In this document: positions 53,253 through 64,000 of the stretch, piece after piece | Numbering within the stretch: position 1 is the first letter of the stretch | Layout: each line of letters starts with the position of its first letter | Origin: Hymenochaete sp. R1 | Lineage: Eukaryota > Basidiomycota > Agaricomycetes > Hymenochaetales > Hymenochaetaceae | Reading direction: 5' to 3' | NCBI GenBank assembly: GCA_019400425.1 | Contig: JAFREE010000010.1 | Location: 302,654-366,653, forward strand | DNA length: 64,000 nucleotides | Made by a program: the position numbers and the translations under genes | The notes under the pieces: generated by a model | Seen by the model: the letters and a program-made list of their open reading frames with translations, nothing else | The model's database searches: none | What the model was told of the DNA's origin: nothing

Positions 53253-53652
53253 GGGAGTAAACGAGAAAGAAAGCGGGGTCGGAGGCGGAAGGGACAGATA
53301 AAAGCAGCTGTATTTATGAGCATAAGCAACCAGATTAGTTAGTGAACTTTGATTACAGATTCGACTCGGTATCCATTTCGTAGCGACGCACTGATCGACG
53401 TCTTCGGCTGCCGGCCCGTAATCGGAGCTTGCCGAGCCGGCGTTGCGCGTCATCATCATCAATAAACGCGACCACTCGCTCCAAGCAACCAGACCGCCAG
53501 TGCACGTCGTTCTCAAGCTTGACTTCTTTGCTTTTGTAACGCGTCTACGACAACATCGGCAACAACGAATCTGAATACGCTAGTTGCAACAACAGCGACG
53601 GAAAATATACGACTGACTTGTTGAATCGCCTTCCTCCCTCGATTTTCTCACA
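53253..53652. other. Divergent promoter region
   Basis: About 400 bases lie between the F-box gene start and the prenylcysteine oxidase start. The open frame of the F-box gene extends upstream here, but the F-box starts at the ATG at 53252. Confidence 0.45.
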
Positions 53653-55686
53653 ATGCGCAAGATCCTAGCATTGACTGCTTTTGGTCTTCCTCTCTCAGCC
53701 TCTGGCCTTTCCGTATTCGACTGGATCTACCCGGGTGCGAATGTGAATAGCGTATCCTCCGAAGTCGTCCCGCACAGAATTGCAATCATTGGCGCTGGAG
53801 CCGGTGGATCGTCCGCTGCATTCTGGGCTTCCAAGGCAAAGTCGCGAGCGGGTGTCTCCGTCGAGCTCGATGTTTACGAAAAAAGCGAATATGTGGGCGG
53901 GCGCTCCACCACGGTATTCCCTTACAATGACCGGACATACGAACCAATAGAACTTGGAGCATCCATTTTCGTATCAGCGAATAAGAACCTATGGCGTGCT
54001 ACACAAGAATTCAACCTCACGAGAATTAATTTCGACGACGGTAGTGATACCACCGGCTTTTGGGACGGGGAAAAATTCGTTTTCACTGTGAGTCCCAGTT
54101 TCTTTGCGTAAACCGATGATCTCTATTCACTCCTGATATGACTTCAAGATGAACCAGGGTAAAGGCATATTCGGGTGGATAGATACCGTAAAGGCGCTCC
54201 TACGATATGGTTACAAGTCGCCCACAAGGACTCAGACGCTGTACGTATTATAACTGTAAAGAAGTCGGCAGAAATCTGAATACAAAAAATCTGTATTACA
54301 GAGTGCAGAACCTTCTCGACAAGTTTGCAACGTTTTATAGCCCCACGGGCCCTTCATGGACGAAGATCACCGATTTAGCAGCTGGCCTAGGCTGGACTTC
54401 ACTTCTTGACCAATCAACTGCGCAGTACCTTGATTCCGAGGGCGTCTCACACAAGTTCTCAAGAGAGATCGTCGAGGCGGCCACGAGAGTGAATTATGGT
54501 CAGGTGAGATTACACTGAACCGACTCACATATACCGCCGCTCATTCGCTGCTTCTTCCACTTTAACTCCAGAATCTTGATCGGATTCACGCTCTAGAAGG
54601 CATGGTTTCAATGGCGGCATCAGGAGCTGCTAGCGTGAAGGGTGGTAACTTCCAGATCTTCGAGCACTTTTTGGCGCAGTCGGGCGCCAGAGTGTACCTT
54701 AATACCACGGTGTGTCGGATGTAGCTACTGAACCAATGAGATTCTGAGTTTCGTTCTTCAGGTTACTTCACTGACAGAGAAGCAAGATCATTGGACGCTG
54801 AAGACAGCCAATGGAGACATTAGAACGTATACTGATGTCATTATCGCCGCCCCTTACCACTCAACGGGGACGAAGGTCTCTTTGTCCTCCGGCCTTCTCT
54901 CTCTCGCGTCTGGCCCCGAGGTACCCGAGCAACCTTACGTGCATCTCCACGTTACTCTTCTCACCACCAGTTCAAAACATCCTAATCCGGTGCATTTCGG
55001 ACTCTCGCCCGGGTCAAAGGTCCCAACTTCCATCCTGACGACCTTTGAAGGAGCACGACAAGGCGGCAAGGCTCCCGAATTCGAATCTATGACGTACCAT
55101 GGCAAGATATCGCCAGAAAAGGATGAATATGTTGTCAAGATCTTCTCCATGGAGTCTCTGTCAGATGATTGGCTGAGCAGTGCTTTCGATGGTAAAGTTG
55201 GCTGGGTGCTTCGAAAAGAGGTATGAAGATCATTTTTGGTGAAACTTTATCTCGTGTATATATTGATCGGCAAACCTAGTGGGATGCTTACCCTGAGCTT
55301 CCTCCTACCTCGACCTTCCCTCCCATGGAACTGGCTTCAGGGCTCTACTATGTTAACTCATTCGAGCCGTACGTCATAACTCGAGCGCCTTTCCCCGGTC
55401 TCTGTACTTATATCCTTGCTCCAGGTTTATTTCCACGATGGAGACGGAAACCATCTCCGCTCGTAACATCGTCGACCGACTCTTCCAAAAACACTTTGGT
55501 TCTGACATTTGTGGCCAATCGGTGCCCGTTGAAGCCGAACAACCCGAGCCGATTAAGGTTTTAGAAGGAGAGGCCCAGCAGCTTCTTATGGGCGAGTCCG
55601 TACGGGAGGAGATCAAGGCGGAGACGGAACCTCCAAAGCCGGAGAAAGTAGATGCTAACTTTGTATATGGTTGGGATTGCGTTTGA
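53653..55686 (+). CDS. Prenylcysteine oxidase/lyase (FAD-dependent)
   Basis: A signal peptide starts the protein (MRKILALTAFGLPLSASGLS). The FAD-binding GxGxxG is HRIAIIGAGAGGSSAAFWAS with YEKSEYVGGRSTTV. Other family blocks are ELGASIFVSANKNLWRATQE, GFWDGEKFVF, VNYGQNLDRIHALEGMVSMA, ASVKGGNFQIFEHFL, DVIIAAPYHST, VHLHVTLLTT and GLYYVNSFEP, then after an intron the C-terminal STMETETISARNIVDRLF. The enzyme degrades prenylcysteines released from prenylated proteins, giving the aldehyde, cysteine and H2O2, in lysosome/vacuole-like compartments. The C-terminus has an acidic extension ending ANFVYGWDCV. Seven or so introns interrupt it; the length of about 550 aa fits the family. Confidence 0.88.
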
Positions 55687-55966
55687 AGGCTGGAATTACA
55701 CGCTCTACAAAAACATTGTACCACCTCTTCCTTTCTTGCTTCGGGACTCGGGACCTACTATTCTTCTAAGAACAATAAACAATAGTTCTTTTATTTTTCT
55801 TCGGGAATTTGGCTCTCATACGCATCGGAAGATGAAAAAGAGCGCAAATGACGATTATAAAGTATTGCGGTACGACAGGAAAACACGTCAAGTATCTAGA
55901 AAAGCGTATGAGTGAACCTAAAGACAACTGCTTGCATAATAAGGTAACTCACCACGAACGCAGACA

Positions 55967-56434
55967 CTATCTCGCCCGACACACAACCTCGCCGTCTAAC
56001 CCCAGTCGCAGCGCTTCCCTTGCCTCTAACCACTCATGCTCCTTATTCTTCGTATGAACGACCGCAATCTCACCCATTCCAAGCGGCTTCACCGATTGTG
56101 CCCTCCTCCCCGTACACATCCTTAGAATCTCATCCGCACTCATAAAAATCCTCTTACTAGGCTTGCTGATTAGCTCCATCTTCGCCAGCACCGGCCGGTC
56201 GTCCCGGTACTTGAGGTCCGCCCAGATGCGCTTGTACGCCTCACTCGGAGCGGCGTTGAAGGCGGTTGGGGAGGGTTCGGTTGGCGTGCCGCGCGTGACA
56301 TTGGAGATGAAGCCGGCGCGGAGGAGGATGGAGAGGATACCTAGGTTTTGGGTGGTGTGGTCGACGCAGACGCGGAGGTGCCGGGAACGGAAAGCATTTT
56401 GCACGCGTGCGCAGAGGTCGTGAGGGAGGGGCAT
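55967..56434 (-). CDS. Mitochondrial small-subunit ribosomal protein S8 (uS8m)
   Basis: I take the ATG at 56434: MPLPHDLCARVQNAFRSRHL. Core blocks are LGILSILLRAGFISNVTRG, RIWADLKYRDDRPVLAKMEL, SKPSKRIFMSADEILRMCTG, and the conserved C-terminus AQSVKPLGMGEIAVVHTKNK, HEWLEAREALRLGLDGEVVC. It binds rRNA in the mitochondrial small subunit. The open frame upstream of the ATG starts with TTG and coincides with a leader intron, so it is not used. The protein is 155 aa. Confidence 0.88.
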   Translation of the reverse strand: MPLPHDLCARVQNAFRSRHLRVCVDHTTQNLGILSILLRAGFISNVTRGTPTEPSPTAFNAAPSEAYKRIWADLKYRDDRPVLAKMELISKPSKRIFMSADEILRMCTGRRAQSVKPLGMGEIAVVHTKNKEHEWLEAREALRLGLDGEVVCRAR

Positions 56435-56437
56435 GCT

Positions 56438-56506
56438 CTGAGGGATGAGGAACGCATTGATTAGTTTCTTACGCTTGGTCGTTGAGCTCAAGATTGGGAT
56501 ACATAC
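56438..56506 (-). other. 5' UTR intron of the S8 gene
   Basis: A GTATGT donor at 56506 and a CCCTCAG acceptor ending at 56438 bound 69 bases. Coding begins three bases into the next exon with AGC-ATG. Confidence 0.5.
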
Positions 56507-56924
56507 TTTCAGAGAGTGTCAGAGAAGAATAGAGAGGATGGTAAGCAAGGTGTAAAACCGGCTTTGAAGAAACGCGAGACTCAGCTCAGCGATTTCGTCG
56601 ATCAATTCCCAAAGCGGCGGCGCTCCTCAATATCCGCCCAAAATAAAGCTAAACTCGTGAAGAACTTCAAATCATTGCAGATTGATGCTTAAAAGACTAA
56701 GACGCATGAGGAGATGAAGAAATAATCGTTTGGTAGACATTTATATTAACACATGAAAGCCATTTCGTTTTTTCAAGGCTGAGACAACAGTACATTTACA
56801 CTACATGCAGCAAAGCTACTGACAAATCCCAAGAATATCATCGACCACAAATCGAAAAATATCTTTTCGTTTCCCTTCCGAATATTTCTTGAGCATTTTT
56901 TTTGAATAGGACCTTCGTCCATGC
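56507..56924. other. Intergenic region, no gene seen
   Basis: It contains the promoter of the S8 gene and the 3' flank of the ammonium permease gene. No supported feature was found. Confidence 0.45.
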
Positions 56925-58845
56925 TCATACTTTTTCAGGTACAGTATTGAGCGTGCTCCCATTTTGCGATTGAGGTATCCTCGTATGAGGATGGTGTCTA
57001 TCCGTCTCGGCGTATCCATGGCGGTCGCCAGCAGCGACATGCGGGGCCAAATGAGCCTGGTCAGAACTCGCGCTCGAATCTGCTTTCCAAGCTTTATCCA
57101 TGTTTGGAGATGTCCAGTCGTCGAAGTCCCGGCGAACTTCGATATAGTCGGTTGCGAATTCTCCGATCTAGGTTGCGAATTATTAGTCACTGCGGAAGAG
57201 GCAAAGTAGAAATATTTGAAGAACGGCATACCTGGTCTTCATCCATTCCCATACGTTCGGCATCCAGTGTACTTCGGAGTTGCATTCCTGGTATCAGGTC
57301 CACGGCCTTTGCCAACAGTGCTGTCACGACAAAGGCGTATGCACTTGCTGCACAGATATATGCGAACTGGATGTACAATTGTTTCCAATTGTGGTCGAGC
57401 CAGCCTCCAGAGATGCTCGTGTTCACTCCGTCGAGAGATATCACTGCATTTTTTGCAAAGAGACCATTGAAAAGCAATCCGACGATGCCGCCTGCCACGC
57501 TAGGTCAGACACATACTACGCAAGCGATAAGAATTTGACTTGCCAACAGCATGCTCAGCGAATAGATCGAGGGCATCATCGATTCTCATAAAGAACTTTA
57601 CTATAAAATTTGAAAACGATATGAATTGAGTATCCCCCAATTCATAGAATGCCATAACGTACGTTTCGTAGCAAAGTTACAAAGAGAACCGGCCACGACC
57701 CCCATTACGAGGGAAGCCCATGGCTCAATAAATCCGGAAGCGGGAGTAGCGGCGACAAGACCTGCGATCGTCCCAGAACAAAATCCGACCATTGTAAACT
57801 TTCGACCGATGCGCCAGTCCAACAAACACCATGCAATGCCTCCGAAGCCAGCCGCAATCATTGAGTTCCAGATAGCTATTATTGCACGGAGGTTAGCTCC
57901 GAAAGCACTCCCACCGTTAAATCCGAGCCATCCGAACCAGAGAAAGAAGGTCCCAAGAGCTACGAGGGAAACGTTGTGCGGACGGAAGTTGATTAGCTCC
58001 TTCTCTGTTCTGCGACCAAGCACCCATGACAATGCTAAACCGCCCACTCCGGATCCTGCGTTCAAAGCGGATTCAAAAAATGACTGAACATTTGGATCGA
58101 TAAGTGAACTCACCAATTTCGACAGGCCCGCCACCGGCATAATCTAAAACACCCCATTTGAACGCCCAACCATTCGTGTTCCAAGGCCAGCAAGCCAAGG
58201 GGCAATATACCAAGGTCATCCAAAGAAAGACGAAGATCATGGCCGGAAAAACCCTCCCTCTTTCAGCGAGCGCACCCATGAGAATCGCGACGGTCACGCA
58301 AGCGAATTCCATTTGGTAGAATGCATACAAAAGGTCGGGGATAAGCGGAGAGCCCTGGCTAGGTGCTGCGAGAGTATTCCTCAACCCGAATTTGTGGAGG
58401 TTGCCAATGTAGCCGTTTGTGGCCGTATCTGAAAAAGCTAAGGAGTAACCCCAGAAGAACCATTGGAAGATGACAACTGCGTTGCTGGCTGAAACGGCCC
58501 AGATAAGTGAAAGAGCTGATTTGCGACGGGCAAGCCCAGAGTATAAGAAAGCTAGATGAGACGTGAATCAGGCTTGGAACGAAACCCAGATAGCTGAGCA
58601 AGTGCGTACCGAGGCCTGGGACCATGAGGAAGACAAGTGCACCGGCGAGGATGATGAAAGCGACGTCACCCCTGTCAAACCTACGATTCCCATCAGCATC
58701 TTTCAAGACGAATCAACTTCAAAAAATACGCGCTCGCTAGCATCGCCTGAAGGAGGCACAAATGTAACAAATAAATTAGATATGTCGGATGCTGCACAGT
58801 AAACTTGCGAGACATACGAGACTGGACGATAGAGCTTCTGCTCAT
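56925..58845 (-). CDS. Ammonium permease, Mep1/Mep3-type Amt family
   Basis: The proposed start is MSRSSIVQS (ATG at 58845), spliced to ADGNRRFDRGDVAFIILAGA. Multi-pass Amt segments follow: LIWAVSASNAVVIFQWFFWG, YAFYQMEFACVTVAILMGAL with AERGRVFPAMIFVFLWMTLV, WAFKWGVLDYAGGGPVEIG, VSLVALGTFFLWFGWLGFNG, FCSGTIAGLVAATPASGFIE and ALDLFAEHAVGGIVGLLFNG. The second pore His is present (FAEHAVG). The first twin-His position is Glu (GGPVEIG), as in yeast Mep1 and Mep3, while Mep2 has His. After an intron the cytosolic tail reads IGEFATDYIEVRRDFDDWTS and ends NTVPEKV. It imports ammonium at the plasma membrane. The N-terminal splice is uncertain. Confidence 0.9.
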
Positions 58846-60445
58846 GGTGTGCGACAACGTCGAGAAGAGAAGAGAAGGAAGGTATTATTAGGAGGAAAGA
58901 AGGGCTGTCGTCGACGTCGTTGTCGGTGCTCGTGTGCGGAGAGTGGCGGCGGGATTGCAAATATACGCAATACCAGTCTGAGATCTGGGAGCTTCTACTT
59001 TGGCCGAGGGCTGACGGATTAATATTATAGAATCAGCCATTGGAGAGAGAGATAAGCCAAGCTCTAGTTCAGTTCAAGCTCAATTCATTTCAGTTCAGCA
59101 CATTCCTTCCGCTGTCGCCTTCGTCATTCCATGATCTATCCCTATCACTGACGCTCCACTCATCTCTGTCCGTGCGCTCGCCGTGATACGATGCTTCGTA
59201 CATCGACGCTGCACAAACTGGCCGAGCAGCAATATATCTCTGTTTTTCTTCAGCAGACCAATATTCAAACTGACTGGGAATGAGCTATGTGAAGCAAGCC
59301 AATTTGCAACAGGGTTTGTTCGGCCGAGAGGGGTGGCGGAGGATTGAAAGGAAGTGAGTCGCGGGGTTTGCGGGGCGTAAAGGAGCCATCGTCTCGGGAG
59401 GCCACCGCTTCAAAAAATGCATTGCCGAGAAACAGCCGCTAGTTGAGTTTTTGAAGTTAAACAACCTCAACAGAACGGGTTTTTACCGATGTTTGAAGGA
59501 GAAGAGACAAAAACGACGAGTGCTGTGGGATGGTTGTGTTGGCGTTGGTAGTGCAGGCTGCGAAGAAGAAGCGGCGTTATGCCAAGGAGAGCACCCCTTT
59601 CTTTCCTGCTACTCCGTCTCTGAGGGCGGATAGAGTGGATCTGATGCAATGGTGCCTCTGGGAAAGACTGTTTGAGTTGACAAACAGACCCTCTCGTGGT
59701 TCAATCTTCATCACAAGACCATATGGTCATCTATGCACGCATCAACAACAAGGACTCGGAGCGCTGTAATCTACTGATTTACTACGGCTTTGTAAAGTAA
59801 AATGGGATGACTTGCCTCGGTGGACGTCGTACGAGTTTGATGACTTCGATCTCATCGCATCGATGGTAGCTATTTTCAGCTTGCATTCAGCAGATTGTCT
59901 CTCACCCGCCGTTTGCAGGTCCTTTCGCATGGTTGTCAATCACCAGTACAACTGTTCCCATCTACATTGTCACCATGGACCACGGTCGGTCCGAGTTGGC
60001 GCTGTGCCAGTTGCGCCGAAGACGACCAGTTACAGGCAGACAAATCACCCGTAAACCGCCCGGCGCCGCTTTTCCGAATCAGCTTCCCTATGATCTCCTC
60101 CTCACCTCGCCATCGATACAGGCCGACTCTCCACATTCTTGATTCATGTCCGACATCTACGAATTCGTCAATCAAGTCGAATTTACGCACTCGTTTCTAT
60201 GCGCGGTATCAGCCATGGGAACTAGAAAAGTTTCTGGAGTCCCCAGCTCAGCGCCCAATCCATTTATGTCTCATCTGTAGGGTCATCTTTCCTTCTGTAA
60301 AGCGTTGTAAGTATAAAGCTTCATCAACATAGCATTGCTATTTTCTTTTCGAGCTGGGACTCTCTTTTCTACCTAGTCGTTTGCCTCTGACCACTGGTCG
60401 TGCTCTTTTCTTAAATCTTACTTCCAGCCCATTTTCTGCGGCTTG
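58846..60445. other. Long intergenic region, no convincing gene
   Basis: About 1.6 kb. The first part is the permease promoter. Several short plus-strand frames lie at 59450-60330; one has an ATG near 60148 (MSDIYEFVNQVEFTHSFLCA) but I cannot connect them. Some may be upstream exons of the next gene. Confidence 0.4.
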
Positions 60446-62360
60446 ATGTCGTTTTCCGATACAACTTCCTTGTGCAAAGATTTCGTGAGTATCATGCCAA
60501 ATTCGATCGAGTTGAAGATATCTCACACTTCTTATCAATTGCTCGCAGTGCCGTCGCGTCCTCTTTCGGAGGTCCACAGCTTACTTCTTAGTCTCATTTC
60601 TAACAGCCTGCCTGCAAATCATCTTTCGTACCGCCTTGTTCCTTTCGAACAATGAGGAAGAACACCGCATGGACGCTGCGCCTGTTCCGGGACTGGCTGA
60701 AGCCAAACTTGCTGCCTATCGTTTTGCGCGAAATGGGGATTTTGTCCGGTGTACGGACTTACCCGGTCCTTGTAGCACGTTTTCAACGAGCTTGATGAAG
60801 GCGAATACATCGGCATACTCAGAGGAGTCGGCGTCTGCATTTTGCCCTATGATCATCACATTCACTGCTAACTCGTACGTCTTTAAAAAGTAGACATTAG
60901 TCTCAATGCTGAAAACGTTTTTGTTAGGTTTCGTGAAGCACAGTCTGAGGATATTGCGTTCATCGTCATTCACGTCTCCCTTGTCCTTATAACTTTCTAC
61001 ACTCTAGCACGAGAGTCTATCCCTCACATGTAAGCAATCTTATTTGTGTTCATCTGTATTCACTAGATTGATTCAATTCATAGTATAACCGTATGGTTCA
61101 TCCGTGTGCTATCTACATTATGGGCCCTCGGACGCTTCGTTCACACCTTTGTTTTCGCTCATGGACTTTCGGAAGTTCTTAACGGAGCGAACTGCGCTAT
61201 TGCTACTGCTCTTTTAGGGAAAGATTTGTTCAGGTATCAGCATATTATTGAGGTGCGTAGCCTAAATTCATTCACCCCACCTACATTCACACAAGGTTCC
61301 ATAGGGTTTATTATTGGCTTTTTCGATGCTATGTATCATTGTTGAAACTTTGGTGGCAAGGAATTTATGCAGGGTTAGTCCAACCTTCACCCCAAAACAA
61401 TGGTATTACTGAACCTGCTTCCTTTTTTCATGAACGGCGATTTAGGTCTACGATGAAAGACCGTGGAGGGTTGTTCAAGTTTCAAGCGAAATACGAAAAA
61501 TGTACAAGGTATGTCAGTGTAGTCATGAAGCGGTCTACTACTCACTCTCTGTAGCTGGTGCTCGGATTTTCTGTCACGGTTCAAATAACAGGTCTCGCTC
61601 TCGTACTCACTATGGCGATGGACGTCGACCTCCTCTTCAATACATACTTTGCACACATAGTTGGGGGTCACAAATACATTTATGGCAGCGTCCTGACCTT
61701 TCTCTTACTTGTGAGCCGTGTTTATCTGCAAGTCCCTAGATAAATTGAAGCTAAATTTGCGTAGTTCTTCCCAGCGTGGACTGCGATGGTGTGTTGTATG
61801 ACTGAAAATCCGATTTATGTAAGCTGACAGTGAGCTTAGGGCTGGATTGCTCTGAGGAGAGAGCGTCAAAGAATGACGATCTCTTTCCTCGTCCTAGGGC
61901 TCCTGGTCCTCAGTTGCTGGGGCATAGCTATATACTCGGCGATGTTCCAGTTCACGTTCATTTCGTGGTGGTTTTACGCCACCGTCTATTGTATAGCATT
62001 CGTGCTCGTGCTCGCGACGATGGCGCTCGCCGTTTTTTGCAGGAGAAATTTTGGGAATGGACTTGCGCATTACTGTGAGGACTTAGTGAATTTTCTGGCC
62101 AATTAATCGAGAATTAACTTTTGCCCCCTTTCTGACCGACAGTGATAGTCCAGGCTCGGCTAGCAAACAGCAACTTTGCCCACGATCATTTCGAAACGGA
62201 CAAGACTTTGGATGACGGGCACGTACCCGAGGTGCTCGGCGCCTCGGGAAAAGAACCATGGGACGACGACGCCGAGTCGGTCTCCAAGTTTGCGTTCGAT
62301 CCGGATTTCAAGTTTTCAGAATTTCAACTACCGGGGCGTGCGAGGTCTGATGCAATCTAG
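60446..62360 (+). CDS. Multi-pass membrane protein of unknown function, basidiomycete-type
   Basis: The reading frame joins MSFSDTTSLCKDF (60446) to CRRVLFRRSTAYFLVSFLTA and CLQIIFRTALFLSNNEEEHR. Later exons encode hydrophobic helices: IAFIVIHVSLVLITFYTLA, ITVWFIRVLSTLWALGRFVH, LVLGFSVTVQITGLALVLTM, ISFLVLGLLVLSCWGIAIYS and FYATVYCIAFVLVLATMALA. YDERPWRVVQVSSEIRKMYK lies before the fourth. The tail after GNGLAHYLIVQARLA is acidic and hydrophilic, ending RARSDAI. I see six or seven membrane segments. Many agaricomycete genomes carry such orphan multi-pass proteins, but I know no function for them. The start and the exons around 61250-61450 are uncertain. Confidence 0.65.
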
Positions 62361-63344
62361 GCCTCTCGATGTGAGATATTATTTCGACTATTTCGGAGCT
62401 CGCCGTGTCTATTTTTGGTGCTTCTCGAATGGGCGGACTGTCTTCATTTTCAAGCATTGTTTTTTCTTGTGTCTCCCTTGCTTGTTGATATTTTTAAACC
62501 ATTTGAAGCTTCACCAAATTCAAAGAACGCAGAATTGCCACAGCAACGCTACCTTATGCGACATACAGTTCTTCCAGGACAGTCGGATCAATCTTTTCTT
62601 TGCCATGATCCTATACCGGATTTCTTGATGCAAGCATTGACAAGCCACATATATAATATAGAAGGACCTACCCGTTATCAACGTCATCATTCTCAAGCAT
62701 TATTCCTAACGACTATGATGATGGATGCAGCAAAGATACGACCCGCAAGGCGCTGTGGGCTCTGGCGATACTGTACAGACAACGAACACATCTTCGCGTG
62801 TGGCTTCATCCTTCGTGTTCGCATCCTCGCCTAACTATCCGCGGTGTATTGTTTCTACGATTTTATAGCTGTAAGATGTCTTGGGATCCAAGAGATACGC
62901 CTTACACAGCTACCAGGTTCCTTATCTCGCAGAACTGTAAGTGGGAGCTCATGTCAATCGGACGGACCATTGCGCTTTCAGGTGTTCCTCTATGAGCGCT
63001 TACTGAAAATCTTTACCAACGCATTCATCGCTCTTGAGCACTCCTAGCGATTAGTGAAGTTCTCATAGTACTAGTGAATCATCTAATCTGAGATAGGGCC
63101 CCCTTTGGCTTCCTGGACCACCCACAATGAATCATCTGGCCCACTTACTTCTTTGTTCGATGGACTTCTGAATCCGTGAACATTGGTGAATGGTAAGGCG
63201 TTATTATGATTCGTTAGTCGACGGACCGCCGGTATCGATTCAGATCAGATCACTAAGAAATTAAATGTTGAGTACTATTAATTCTTCATCTCAGTTCTCA
63301 CTGACAATTCTCGTTATCCAAGAATCAGCGATCAGCTATCGAAA
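62361..63344. other. Gene-poor stretch
   Basis: The longest frame (62415-62834) has no recognisable motif and no promoter context. I see no RNA gene. The region may contain degraded repeat sequence. Confidence 0.4.
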
Positions 63345-63517
63345 GTAGTGATGTGCGCGGAAGCGGAACGTTCCGCATCCGGGATGCGGAAGTAATTTCC
63401 GCCGGAAGCGGAACAAATTTTAAGATGGTCCATTTCCGGCGGAAATTTTCCGCCGGATGCGGAACTCTAAGTGAGAAAAAATTGCGGAAACGGGGATTTC
63501 CGCATTCCGCACAAATG
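63345..63517. repeat. GCGGAA/TTCCGC palindromic cluster, possible transposon end or MITE-like unit
   Basis: Within about 160 bases GCGGAA occurs at 63357, 63363, 63386, 63408, 63459 and 63484, and TTCCGC at 63371, 63397, 63498 and 63505. A perfect 23-base palindrome with one central base lies at 63435-63457 (arms TCCGGCGGAAA and TTTCCGCCGGA). The outer parts look like imperfect inverted ends (TGTGCGCGGAA at about 63352 against TTCCGCACA at about 63505). No flanking target duplication was found. The start TAGTGATGTGC is reminiscent of hAT-type termini. Confidence 0.6.
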
Positions 63518-63617
63518 TAGGTACCCGATAAATATTAGCGCCGAGTTTCATTAGGAACCGTCATGCAGGATCGAGTAGGAGGGTCAGAGGTCTACGCAAC
63601 TTTCATCTTCAGGATTT

Positions 63618-64000
63618 ATGAGGCCTCCCACACCATTGCATGTGTCAGCAGCTTCATCACATCCAGCCTCCTCTTTGGTAGCGAGCCCTCCGAGCACGGC
63701 CAGAATCAGGAAAGAACCTTCGCCAATGACTTTTGGGGGCGTGCCTTTTGCAGAGGCAGCGAATCCAGGACGTGTCCGTGCTGTTCGAAAAGCACTTGAC
63801 TCGCTGGTCAACTTTCTTGTCAGATCAACTCAAATCCGCTCTCGAAATATCTCGCGCTCTTAAGGAACAGCACTCTGCCGCCCAACAAACGATAGGCACC
63901 CTTGAGGAGAAGGTCAGCTCGCAAGATGGTGCGTTCTACTCAGGCTACTCAGGCGGCACAGGGCGCACAGCTCATCGAGGAAGCCGAAGCGCGATCGAAA
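63618..64000 (+). CDS. 5' part of an unrecognised gene, cut by the window end
   Basis: An ATG at 63618 opens 20 codons (MRPPTPLHVSAASSHPASSL). A GTAGCG donor at 63678 and a CTTTTGCAG acceptor ending at 63753 lead in phase to RQRIQDVSVLFEKHLTRWST, FLSDQLKSALEISRALKEQH and SAAQQTIGTLEEK, a charged helical stretch likely to form a coiled coil. Another short intron may follow, giving QAAQGAQLIEEAEARSK at the edge. The unspliced frame that runs on to 63863 loses this helix pattern. I cannot name the protein. Confidence 0.45.

Noticed and set aside
52407..53516. Longer N-terminus for the F-box protein from the 369-codon frame
   Set aside because: The extra 5' codons have no F-box character; the F-box helix starts at the ATG at 53252.
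62415..62834. 139-codon frame after the multi-pass gene
   Set aside because: It has no recognisable domain, membrane pattern or splice partner; probably chance.

Overview
The window looks like nuclear chromosomal DNA of a mushroom-forming basidiomycete (Agaricomycete). Genes are closely packed on both strands and cut by many GT-AG introns, most of about 50-70 bases, with intergenic gaps of a few hundred bases. Several families fit this group: a CBM19-like secreted protein with a characteristic C-terminal domain, a multi-pass membrane family of unknown function, and a dynein heavy chain gene that encodes only the tail, as reported for agaricomycetes. I see no rRNA, tRNA, CRISPR array, bacterial operon or intact transposon. 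Gene ends below run from start to stop codon on the genome and include introns; the splice sites are my own reading. Layout, 0-14 kb: two related small secreted RlpA-like (double-psi beta-barrel) genes lie either side of a U-box cyclophilin (PPIL2 type). They are followed by Mediator subunit Med5, a ZRC1/COT1-type zinc transporter, and a DIC1-type mitochondrial dicarboxylate carrier divergent from the transporter. 14-25.5 kb: the mRNA-export helicase SUB2, a type I membrane protein of unknown function, the rRNA-processing nuclease LAS1, two unrecognised genes, and the ergosterol enzyme ERG5 (CYP61). 25.5-36 kb: the CBM19-like secreted protein, a weak ORF, a glycerol-phosphatase-like HAD hydrolase, an AGC-like kinase with a broken DFG motif, a Sas2-like MYST acetyltransferase, and ribosomal protein L19. 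37-50 kb: a Hal4/Sat4-type kinase, the ESCRT ATPase VPS4, homoserine O-acetyltransferase MET2, the dynein tail gene, and a membrane-anchored short-chain dehydrogenase. 50-62.4 kb: a small LEA-like protein with a mitochondrial presequence, an F-box protein, a prenylcysteine oxidase/lyase, mitochondrial ribosomal protein S8, a Mep1/Mep3-type ammonium permease, and the multi-pass membrane protein. From 62.4 kb the sequence becomes gene-poor. It holds a compact palindromic cluster of GCGGAA/TTCCGC motifs that may be the end or remnant of a DNA transposon, and then the 5' part of a gene that runs off the window. The genes are mostly unrelated housekeeping functions and do not form one pathway. The points most worth following are the dynein gene that stops before the motor, the atypical kinase, the unrecognised 21.6-23.2 kb gene, and the GCGGAA palindrome cluster.
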